A program made the translations under genes and the position numbers. Below are positions 1-6,903 of a stretch of DNA of 15,280 nucleotides, in pieces (within the stretch, counting starts at the first letter, position 1; the number at the start of each line of letters is the position of its first letter). The stretch comes from an uncultured Centipeda sp. (GTDB taxonomy: Bacteria; Bacillota; Negativicutes; Selenomonadales; Selenomonadaceae), in contig CALALM010000462.1 in NCBI GenBank assembly GCA_937925565.1, positions 1 to 15,280 of the forward strand, written 5' to 3'. The notes below the pieces were generated by a model. It had not been told where the DNA came from. It was given only the letters and a program-made list of their open reading frames with translations, and searched no databases.

Positions 1-57
1 CTTGTATATCTGTTTAAGACGATAAAAACGGTGTTTACAGGAAAAGGTGCGTATTAG
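1..57 (+). CDS. 3' end of an upstream gene (possibly a glycosyltransferase)
   Basis: Reading from base 1, frame 1 stays open for 18 codons and stops at TAG 55-57, giving a tail ending in TVFTGKGAY. The other two + frames hit stops within the first 30 bases. The following gene starts only 27 bases later on the same strand, so this is most likely the C-terminus of the preceding gene in the same operon. A short basic tail ending in G-x-G-A-Y resembles the end of some family 2 glycosyltransferases, but 18 residues are too few to assign a family. Confidence 0.45.
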   Translation, partial: LVYLFKTIKTVFTGKGAY

Positions 58-84
58 CACCTTATGGAATGAAAAAGGGGTATT

Positions 85-1194
85 ATGAAAGAGCGAAATA
101 ATCCATGGATGAAGCGTCTGGATAAATGGATTGGTTGTCCCCTTTTATTTGTTTTAGGTATACTCCATCGTAATAGGAAAGCGATTGATCTCAATACGAT
201 AGATACACCAAGAATTGCCCTGATTAAGACTGCTGCAATCGGTGATACGATTATCTTGAGTGCAATGGTTGACGAGATAAAACGCCAATATCCTCGAAGC
301 TGCATTACTGTGATTTGCTCCCATAATAATTTATCAATGGTAAAACTCATTCGTGGTGTGGATGATATTTTTGTTTTCGAGATGAAGAGACCGCTTCAAT
401 CAGTTTCTGCGTTGAGAGGCTTGGAGCATTTTGACTTATTGATGGATTTTGGTCCATGGCCGAGAATCAACGCCGTGATTTCATGGATTGTTCATGCGGA
501 TTATAAAGTTGGATTTAAGCGTGCCCACATGCATCGTCACTATACTTATGATCAGTGGGTGGAGCATCTTGATTCGGTACACGAGATTGACAATTATCGT
601 AATATCTTGAGGACAGCAGGAATTCAGCCTATAGGTCTTTTACCGACATTTGAATCTGAAAAACATGATGTGATGGAAAATACACCATATGCAGTTTTTC
701 ATCTATATCCGGGGGGATCACGTGCAAAACAAAAAAGTTGGTCAGAAGGTAATTGGATAACCTTGGGAATAGCCCTATATCAGAAATATCATATTCAAAT
801 TTTATTTTCCGGAGGTAAAGCGGATCACTTTGCGGTAGAAACGATAGTAAAGCAGCTAAAAAAACATGGTGTAGTAGCAGACAATATTGCAGGAAAATAT
901 TCGCTTGAAGAGATGATTGGAATTCTTGAGAAAGCGAGACTGGTTGTTTCTGTTGATACTGGGATTATGCACCTTGCTGCGGCCGTTCATGTTCCATTAG
1001 TCGCTTTGCAAGGTCCTACTTCGAAAAAAAGATGGGGGCCGCTTAGTGATAGAGCTGTTGTTGTAAGAGCTAAGGAGCAGTGTCAGCCATGTATCAGCCT
1101 TGGCTTTGAGTCAAATTGTGACAATCCCATCTGCATGCAGAATATCACAGTAGATATGGTAATAGAAAGAGTGAAACCTCTTTTAGTTGGATAG
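85..1194 (+). CDS. Glycosyltransferase family 9 (heptosyltransferase-like), copy 1
   Basis: 369 aa, the usual length for family 9. GT9 enzymes are cytoplasmic, GT-B fold transferases that typically move heptose from ADP-heptose onto LPS core or O-antigen acceptors; the actual sugar here cannot be read from sequence. A hydrophobic, basic N-terminal stretch (residues 1-30) precedes the first Rossmann half, with IKTAAIGD at 47-54 holding the conserved Gly-Asp expected at the active site. The second half has the YPGG turn (208-211) and the donor-site motif VDTGIMHLAAA (290-300), then ALQGPT. Near the C-terminus four cysteines, C333, C336, C345 and C350, form C-x2-C-x8-C-x4-C, a pattern shared by the other two GT9 proteins here. 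ATG 85 follows AAAAAGGGG by four bases; ATG 109 is a weaker alternative. The next gene begins five bases after the stop. Confidence 0.9.
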   Translation: MKERNNPWMKRLDKWIGCPLLFVLGILHRNRKAIDLNTIDTPRIALIKTAAIGDTIILSAMVDEIKRQYPRSCITVICSHNNLSMVKLIRGVDDIFVFEMKRPLQSVSALRGLEHFDLLMDFGPWPRINAVISWIVHADYKVGFKRAHMHRHYTYDQWVEHLDSVHEIDNYRNILRTAGIQPIGLLPTFESEKHDVMENTPYAVFHLYPGGSRAKQKSWSEGNWITLGIALYQKYHIQILFSGGKADHFAVETIVKQLKKHGVVADNIAGKYSLEEMIGILEKARLVVSVDTGIMHLAAAVHVPLVALQGPTSKKRWGPLSDRAVVVRAKEQCQPCISLGFESNCDNPICMQNITVDMVIERVKPLLVG

Positions 1195-1199
1195 CTTTT

Positions 1200-2204
1200 A
1201 TGAAAAAATACCTCATTCTGAAAATAGCTGCAATCGGTGATGTGATTATGGCTCTTCCCATGATTGATGTGATAAGAGAAAATGAACCAAATGCCCATAT
1301 TACATGGGTTTGTGGGAAGAGTGTAGTTCCATTACTTCAGCCGTTTTCAATAGACCGTCTGATCGTCATTGATGAAGGCATGCTATTAGCCGGGAGTAAA
1401 ATAGAAAAGGTAAAAGAGGTTTTGAAAATATGGAAAGAGATTGCATTCCGTAAATATGACGTATTAGCTCTGGGACATGCGGCGAAACGATATAAAATCC
1501 TGACTTTATGGACAAGAGCTGTATGCAGTCGTAGGTTTAGTCATGTCATGGGGAAGATGTGGCCGATCCCATCACGCCACCATACAGATGAATATGTACG
1601 ATTGATTTTAGATACACCGAAGCGAGGGGGGATTTTTCCTCCATCACAGTTGCGATTGGAGTCAGATGCTGTTGTGCAGGAGATCCTGAATCAATGTGTT
1701 CAGGATCGTAAAAATATTGTCCTATCACCCGGAGGTGCTAAAAACGCTCTGGCAGATGATGCGTGTCGGCGTTGGCCCATAGAACATTATGTTCACTTAG
1801 CAAGACTGTTGGAAGAAAAAGACTACAATATCATCATCACAGGTGGGAAAGGCGACGCTTGGGTTCTGGAGTATTTCAAGGATATTAAGGTCATCAATGC
1901 GGTAGGTAAAACAACACTGCTTCAATTGATTGCCTTGCTCGAGAAATGCGATTGTTTTGTAACACATGATTCCGGTCCGTTGCATATAGCAGGTTTGACC
2001 CCGGTGAAAATCATTGCGCTCTTTGGACCGACGAACCCATGGGAAAAAATTCCACGCAGGGATCATGTTCATGTTTTGTGGGATGCGGAACATTATGCGT
2101 GTTGTCCTTGTTATGACGGAAAGTATTATGATGCTTCCTGCAAAGAAAATATCTGTCTAAAAAACATATCTCCGGGGAAAGTGTTTTCCTTAATAAATTC
2201 ATAA
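1200..2204 (+). CDS. Glycosyltransferase family 9 (heptosyltransferase-like), copy 2
   Basis: 334 aa. It begins almost directly with the GT9 signature ILKIAAIGDVIMALP (residues 6-20), so it lacks the hydrophobic N-terminal extension of copies 1 and 3. The second domain carries LSPGGAKNA (175-183), ITGGKGD (213-219) and the donor motif THDSGPLHIAGL (255-266) followed by ALFGPTNPW. The C-terminal cysteines C301, C304, C314 and C319 match the pattern of copy 1. The AAIGD-encoding DNA shares a 15-base exact match with copy 1 (232-246 and 1227-1241), but the proteins diverge strongly elsewhere, so this is an old paralogue with probably a different acceptor or linkage. There is no convincing Shine-Dalgarno sequence in the five-base gap, so translation is probably coupled to copy 1. 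The signature at the very N-terminus leaves little choice of start. Confidence 0.9.
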   Translation: MKKYLILKIAAIGDVIMALPMIDVIRENEPNAHITWVCGKSVVPLLQPFSIDRLIVIDEGMLLAGSKIEKVKEVLKIWKEIAFRKYDVLALGHAAKRYKILTLWTRAVCSRRFSHVMGKMWPIPSRHHTDEYVRLILDTPKRGGIFPPSQLRLESDAVVQEILNQCVQDRKNIVLSPGGAKNALADDACRRWPIEHYVHLARLLEEKDYNIIITGGKGDAWVLEYFKDIKVINAVGKTTLLQLIALLEKCDCFVTHDSGPLHIAGLTPVKIIALFGPTNPWEKIPRRDHVHVLWDAEHYACCPCYDGKYYDASCKENICLKNISPGKVFSLINS

Positions 2205-2220
2205 GTGACACAGAGAACTG

Positions 2221-2228
2221 AAAGGAGG
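2221..2228 (+). promoter_or_regulatory. Strong ribosome binding site that sets a TTG start
   Basis: AAAGGAGG at 2221-2228 is a near-perfect Shine-Dalgarno sequence. The in-frame GTG at 2228-2230 overlaps it and cannot be the start, whereas TTG at 2237-2239 lies eight bases downstream, the normal spacing. It therefore fixes the start of the polymerase-like gene at a TTG codon. Confidence 0.8.
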
Positions 2229-2236
2229 TGCATATC

Positions 2237-3499
2237 TTGAGCCTTAAAAACTTTGATTTTTTTGCTGTATATTTTTATTTTATTACGTTGACGATTGAGG
2301 CGCCCCTGCGTGTTGCGTTGGAAACGATAGGGCTTTCTCCTTTGATATATATACGTGAGGTGTTTCTTGTTGTTGCAATTTTTTTACATTTATTTCAGTC
2401 ACATCTTGATTCAAAAGTTATATATTTGTTGTTAGGATTTGTATTTTTTTTATTAGAAGGAATATTTTTTACGGAAAATATTTTTCAGGTTATGGCAAGT
2501 TTGAAATCGTTTCTTCCGTTTATTCTAGGATTCCTGATGATGAAAAAATATCAAAAACAGTGTTTTGAATTGAGGGAGCTATATCTATTTGTTTTTTTTA
2601 CAACAGCATTGGGGCTTGCCTTGGACTATATGTTTGATGATCTTCCTTGGAAAACTCTTTCTATTGATATTGCCGGGGTTTCTGTTGAAGAACAGGCGGG
2701 GCTTATAACTTTTGATGGGGATACGGTTTCTCGACCATCTGGATTTATGCGATTACATAATGTCGCTGCGACTGTAATGTCCTATGCTGTTGGGTGGGCA
2801 ATTGCATATCGAACGCATCGAGTTTTGTGGGCGATTGCGGGAGTGGTCTTTGTTTCGTTGACGACAGCAAAGGCACCAATTGTAGTGATGTTGGCTGTTT
2901 GTTTTATCATGATAATAGGATCTTTTTTCCAACAAAAGGGACAGGGTTATCTGTTAAAAGGGATGGCTTTATTTTTCATGGTTCTGATGATCGGGTTACC
3001 ACTTTTGTCCCTTGTGTTTGGATCGATTAGCAATCAGCTTGATACAGAGATGATGTTGTTCTTGTTTGCTTCTTTTGATGACCGACTCATCAATTCATGG
3101 CCACGCAGCATAGAGATGGTAACTAATTATGGAAATGTTTTTTTAGGGCGTGGAATCGGTGGAATCGGTTATGTCATTACCTTGTTTGATAAGTTTGTTC
3201 ATAACCCTACACCGGTAGACAACTTTTTTGTGACGGCATATGGTTTGGTCGGTGTATTTGCTTTTTTTGGATTTCTGTTTTTGCTGTATCAGATGCTGAT
3301 CCGAAAGATACGGACAGAATGGGATATGTTTATGCTTATTCTGTTTGTCATGATCATTGGGAATGGTATCATGAATGACATGACGGACCAAATGACCATG
3401 CTGCATTTTGGTTTGCTCACGAGATATTTGTTGGAGAAACGATATGATGATGTAAATGCAAAAAATTATACATCAGAAAGAGGGGGGCAGATCGGATGA
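2237..3499 (+). CDS. O-antigen polymerase/ligase-like integral membrane protein (Wzy or WaaL type)
   Basis: 420 aa from the TTG start chosen by the ribosome binding site. The protein is hydrophobic almost throughout, with roughly ten or more membrane segments. A larger loop in the C-terminal half holds the pattern GRGIGGIGY, then VHNPTPVDNFFVTAYGLVG at about residues 303-335, which matches the G-R-G...H-N...N-x-F...G-L-x-G pattern of the Wzy/WaaL superfamily periplasmic region. Such proteins polymerise undecaprenyl-linked repeat units (Wzy) or ligate finished chains to lipid A-core (WaaL), acting at the periplasmic face. The presence of a Wzx-like flippase in the same cluster favours Wzy, but sequence alone does not separate the two. 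The gene is noticeably T-rich, as expected for membrane proteins and common for wzy. Its stop overlaps the start of the third GT9 gene as ATGA. Confidence 0.8.
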   Translation: MSLKNFDFFAVYFYFITLTIEAPLRVALETIGLSPLIYIREVFLVVAIFLHLFQSHLDSKVIYLLLGFVFFLLEGIFFTENIFQVMASLKSFLPFILGFLMMKKYQKQCFELRELYLFVFFTTALGLALDYMFDDLPWKTLSIDIAGVSVEEQAGLITFDGDTVSRPSGFMRLHNVAATVMSYAVGWAIAYRTHRVLWAIAGVVFVSLTTAKAPIVVMLAVCFIMIIGSFFQQKGQGYLLKGMALFFMVLMIGLPLLSLVFGSISNQLDTEMMLFLFASFDDRLINSWPRSIEMVTNYGNVFLGRGIGGIGYVITLFDKFVHNPTPVDNFFVTAYGLVGVFAFFGFLFLLYQMLIRKIRTEWDMFMLILFVMIIGNGIMNDMTDQMTMLHFGLLTRYLLEKRYDDVNAKNYTSERGGQIG

Positions 3500-4671
3500 A
3501 ATACCCCCTTGTTCGCAATAAATTTTTACGTATATATTTATATTTTTGGGATTTCATATATGCTGTTTTGAAATTTCTTATCCAACAGAAAACATTTTCC
3601 GGTGAGATAGAAAAAAACAAAGTACACCGTATTTTACTGCGCAATCCTGCGGCGTTTGGGGACGTTTTGTATTCCTTATGCGTAGCAACAGCACTGAAAA
3701 CCGAAAATACTCAGATAGAAATTGGGATGATGGCGGGGGAGTGGACGCGGGGCTTGTTATCCGCGTGTCCTGCTATTAGTCATATTCATGTGGAAAACCA
3801 CTGGTCGGTATCCCAGAGCGGCGGTAGCCTTCCCTGGCGCTTTTTGAAATGGCTCAAAAACTGGAATTCGTTACGCAAAGAAGTGCAGTTAATCCAATAT
3901 GATCTTGCCGTTGACCTATATTATTATTTTCCGTCGGCCTCTTTTTTCTTTTGGGCTGCGCGTATTCCTAGACGTATTGGATATGATGCGAGTGGAGGAG
4001 CTATCCTTCTTACGGAAGGTAAACACTGGTCTTTTGAGGAGAAACACAACGTCGAATATCAAGCGGACATTTTAAGATCCATCGGGTATTCTCTGGATAT
4101 TCTATCGATAAATCAGAACGTGTTTCGGTTCAATATTTCTGACGAATTGGTGTTAAATAAGTTTTCTTTGTGCCCCAAGCAATATGCTGTTTTTCACATG
4201 GGAACAAGCGATCCTTTGCGTGAGTGGCCTACAGAAAAATGGACGGAGTTGGCTCAGTTTGTGGAGAAAGAAAAACTAACGATTTGCTTTACAGGGAAAG
4301 GACAACATGAGCAAGAACTCGTTAATCAGGTTATCCAACACTTAGGAAAACAACAGATTTCTCTTTGTAATGAGTTGAATCTCTCTGAACTTATGCAAGT
4401 AATTCGCAATGCTGTTTTATTTGTTGGCGTTGAGTCATTTGCCGGACATATTGCGGCACTATATGGAACACCGCAGCTATCTATTATGCATGGCGCAACA
4501 AATCAAGTTCATTGGCAGCCCTATGGAAATCCTAATTGTATCGTTTTGCGCACGTCAATGCCATGCTCTCCATGTTATTTTCCAAAGCTTTGTGACAAGG
4601 GGAATGCATGTATGGACATTTCTGCGGAAAGAGTCCTTGCTGCAGTAAAAGAGATATTGCATAGAGGTTGA
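3496..4671 (+). CDS. Glycosyltransferase family 9 (heptosyltransferase-like), copy 3
   Basis: 391 aa, the most divergent of the three GT9 proteins. A 40-residue N-terminal extension with a hydrophobic stretch (about 11-30) could sit on the membrane. ILLRNPAAFGDVLYSL (46-61) is the GT9 N-terminal signature, retaining Gly-Asp (55-56). The C-terminal half has FHMGTSDPLREWP (233-245), FTGKGQ (265-270) and GVESFAGHIAALYGTP (311-326), where the usual D-T/S-G-x-x-H appears as E-S-F-A-G-H, so the nucleotide-sugar site may be altered. Cysteines C357, C360, C366 and C372 repeat the C-terminal cysteine pattern of copies 1 and 2. ATG 3496 overlaps the previous stop as ATGA, with an AAAGAGGGGGG stretch just upstream. 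The donor and acceptor are unknown. Confidence 0.87.
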   Translation: MKYPLVRNKFLRIYLYFWDFIYAVLKFLIQQKTFSGEIEKNKVHRILLRNPAAFGDVLYSLCVATALKTENTQIEIGMMAGEWTRGLLSACPAISHIHVENHWSVSQSGGSLPWRFLKWLKNWNSLRKEVQLIQYDLAVDLYYYFPSASFFFWAARIPRRIGYDASGGAILLTEGKHWSFEEKHNVEYQADILRSIGYSLDILSINQNVFRFNISDELVLNKFSLCPKQYAVFHMGTSDPLREWPTEKWTELAQFVEKEKLTICFTGKGQHEQELVNQVIQHLGKQQISLCNELNLSELMQVIRNAVLFVGVESFAGHIAALYGTPQLSIMHGATNQVHWQPYGNPNCIVLRTSMPCSPCYFPKLCDKGNACMDISAERVLAAVKEILHRG

Positions 4672-4692
4672 CCATATCGAAGGGAGGGCGCA

Positions 4693-5844
4693 GTGTTCAA
4701 AGTCTTATTTATCACGAATGTTCCAGCACCGTATCGCGTGGATTTCTTTTCTCTTTTAGGAAAAAAATGTGATCTTACCATTCTGTATGAACATTCTTAT
4801 TCTACGGAGCGAGATGCTCAGTGGAAAGGTAGATTGCAAGAGAAGACCTACCACGAAATTTATCTCAATGCAAAAATTCGTATTCATCATGGAGATAGCT
4901 TTGCACCTCAGGTCATAAAATATCTTTCGAGAAAATATGATCTGATCGTGATTGGTTCTCACTCCAGTCCGACGCAAAAACTTGCAATCGAATATATGAA
5001 GTTTTCTGGAATCCCATATGCTGTAAATATCGATGGTGTCGCACTACCTCGTGGATATAAAGAATCTTGGTGGAAAAGTTGTCTTAAACGGCATCTATAC
5101 TCTGGTGCGGAAGCATATCTGGTGAGCGGAGATGTCACAAAAAAATACTTGATGAAATATGGTATCTCACATGAGAAAATATATATCTATCCATTCTCAT
5201 CTGTTTTTGACGATGAGGTGCTTGAGCGTATTGTTACGGATGAAGAAAAAAATGCATTAAAGCAGGAACTTGATATTTCCGAAAAATATATGGTGTTGTC
5301 TGTTGGTCGCTTTATTCAGTCGAAAGGATATGATCTGCTATTGCAAGCAGGCCATGACATTGTGGGCGATACAGGTGTCTATATTGTGGGAGGACATCCA
5401 ACCGAAGAGTATTTGTCTTTACGAGAACGTTGTAAAGGGAAAGCAAACTTTCACTTCATCGAATTCAAAACGAGAGAGGTCCTTCAAAAATACTACCGGG
5501 CATCTGATGTATTCGTTTTGCCGACACGCATTGACGCGTGGGGCTTGGTCGTGAATGAAGCGACCGCGAAAGGCTTGCCGATTATCAGTACGGATAAATG
5601 CAATGCAGCAAACGAAATGCTTGAAGATGGTGTGAGCGGGTATATCCTTCCCAGTGAAACGATTGATGGTTGGGCAGATAAAATCAATACTCTGCTGGAA
5701 GATGATGAGTTGCGTCATCATATAGCTGAGGAGAGCTTAGGAGTGGCGAAGCAGTACACTATAGAACGTATGGTTGCTGTACATTTGGATATTTTTGCTA
5801 AGATTATGGAGAAGCGAGAGAAGAGCCGAGGAGAGAACATATGA
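4693..5844 (+). CDS. Glycosyltransferase family 4 (group 1)
   Basis: 383 aa from a GTG start preceded by AGGGAGGG (4681-4688). It is a GT-B fold retaining glycosyltransferase. The N-terminal half opens with VLFITNVPAPYRVDFF (4-19), the glycine-poor opening seen in GT4 proteins that begin with 'N-x-P-x-P-Y-R'. The C-terminal Glycos_transf_1 domain begins near SVGRFIQSKGYDLLL (203-217), which contains the R/K pair expected for the donor phosphate. The catalytic E-x7-E motif appears as D281-x7-E289 in RIDAWGLVVNEATAKGLPII, a variant seen in some GT4 subgroups. The protein is cytoplasmic or peripheral to the inner membrane and likely extends the lipid-linked repeat unit. The substrate cannot be read from the sequence. 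It ends at 5844, 19 bases before the GT2 gene. Confidence 0.9.
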   Translation: MFKVLFITNVPAPYRVDFFSLLGKKCDLTILYEHSYSTERDAQWKGRLQEKTYHEIYLNAKIRIHHGDSFAPQVIKYLSRKYDLIVIGSHSSPTQKLAIEYMKFSGIPYAVNIDGVALPRGYKESWWKSCLKRHLYSGAEAYLVSGDVTKKYLMKYGISHEKIYIYPFSSVFDDEVLERIVTDEEKNALKQELDISEKYMVLSVGRFIQSKGYDLLLQAGHDIVGDTGVYIVGGHPTEEYLSLRERCKGKANFHFIEFKTREVLQKYYRASDVFVLPTRIDAWGLVVNEATAKGLPIISTDKCNAANEMLEDGVSGYILPSETIDGWADKINTLLEDDELRHHIAEESLGVAKQYTIERMVAVHLDIFAKIMEKREKSRGENI

Positions 5845-5863
5845 TACATGGAGTGAATGTAGG

Positions 5864-6901
5864 ATGAGCATAGATTTGCCCAAGCCATGTATTAGTATCA
5901 TTGTGCCTGTCTACAAGGTTGAAGAGTATGTTGATCGTTGCGTGCAGTCTCTTGTGGATCAGACAATGTCATCGTTGGAGATTCTACTTGTTGATGACGG
6001 GTCTCCTGACCGTTGTCCGGAAATTTGTGATGAATGGGCAGGACGAGATTCGCGAATACGCGTAATACATAAAGAAAATGGCGGGCTTTCTGATGCTCGT
6101 AATGCCGGCATTGCTGCAGCACAGGGAGAATATTTTCTTTTTGTTGACAGCGATGATTATTTGGCAACAGATGCTTGTCAAATTTTACTTGATGTAGCAG
6201 AGCATCAAGGGGCAGATCTTGTTTGCTGTAACTTTTTTCTGGATTTTGGTTCTTATAAAAAACTGCAGGAGATGCCTTTGGAATGGTGTTCTAAGAGTCT
6301 TTCCGGAGTTGAAGGATTGGAGCTCTTTCTTCGGGAGCAGGAAATTTGGCTCATTGTAGCATGGAATAAGCTGTGCCATCGGAAGCTTTTTTTCTCGGAA
6401 GAACAAATTCGATTCCCTGTCGGGCGTTTGCATGAAGATGAATTCACGTCGTACCGCCTTCTTTACGCATCCAGGAACACCGTGTTTGTGGAGAATCCGC
6501 TCTATTACTATGTACAGCGTGAAGGTAGCATTATGTCACACTTAAGTGAGCGCAATGTATATGACCGGATTGCTTGTGCATACGAATATATTCCGTGGAT
6601 TCAAAATGCAGCGCCACAACTGCTGCCGCAAGCGGAACAGGCTACGGTTCGTGCTTATCTCGGACTCTATGCACAATGTCGGCGAACCTCACTGGATCCG
6701 GACGTTCCTGTTATGCAGGAGTTTTTACGATTTATTCGGCAAAATACAAAATGCCTCCTTTATCGTTCCGGCGTATCGTGGAAAATGAAACTCAAGGACA
6801 CGTTGCTTCGATTGCATTTGTATCCGTTATGCTTTTCAGTCGGTGAAATGGCAAGGAAAAGTATCGTGTTTGCTCTCAATTTTATTCGCAAGGGAGGTTG
6901 A
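5864..6901 (+). CDS. Glycosyltransferase family 2
   Basis: 345 aa from ATG 5864, which has GGAG ten bases upstream and lies just outside the previous gene; a longer in-frame reading back to 5774 would overlap the GT4 gene and add a non-family N-terminus, so I rejected it. The protein opens with the GT-A signature ISIIVPVYKVEEYVDRCVQS (10-29), then LLVDDGSPD (41-49) and NGGLSDARNAGI (72-83). FVDSDDYL (93-100) supplies the metal- and nucleotide-binding DxD. This is the EpsJ/WcaA-like GT2 type, an inverting transferase. The C-terminal 200 residues are typical of capsule and exopolysaccharide GT2 enzymes and probably bind the acceptor. The last codons overlap the ribosome binding site of the next gene. 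Confidence 0.92.
   Translation: MSIDLPKPCISIIVPVYKVEEYVDRCVQSLVDQTMSSLEILLVDDGSPDRCPEICDEWAGRDSRIRVIHKENGGLSDARNAGIAAAQGEYFLFVDSDDYLATDACQILLDVAEHQGADLVCCNFFLDFGSYKKLQEMPLEWCSKSLSGVEGLELFLREQEIWLIVAWNKLCHRKLFFSEEQIRFPVGRLHEDEFTSYRLLYASRNTVFVENPLYYYVQREGSIMSHLSERNVYDRIACAYEYIPWIQNAAPQLLPQAEQATVRAYLGLYAQCRRTSLDPDVPVMQEFLRFIRQNTKCLLYRSGVSWKMKLKDTLLRLHLYPLCFSVGEMARKSIVFALNFIRKGG
6892..6897 (+). promoter_or_regulatory. Ribosome binding site choosing ATG 6904 over TTG 6898
   Basis: GGGAGG at 6892-6897 directly abuts an in-frame TTG at 6898 but sits six bases before ATG 6904. Normal spacing therefore selects the ATG, making the pyruvyltransferase-family protein two residues shorter than the longest reading. 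Confidence 0.7.
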
Positions 6902-6903
6902 AT

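Noticed and set aside
1682..1707. Inverted repeat GATCCTGAA / TTCAGGATC with an 8-base loop
   Set aside because: It sits in the middle of the second GT9 gene and has no T-tract after it. A 9-bp stem is expected occasionally in 15 kb, so I do not call it a terminator.
3152..3169. Tandem GGAATCGGT repeat
   Set aside because: Two copies of nine bases encode GIGGIG in the conserved loop of the polymerase/ligase-like protein; it is adequately explained as a coding repeat.
5774..5863. N-terminal extension of the GT2 gene overlapping the GT4 gene
   Set aside because: The 30 extra residues do not fit the family, and ATG 5864 has its own GGAG upstream and directly precedes the GT2 signature.
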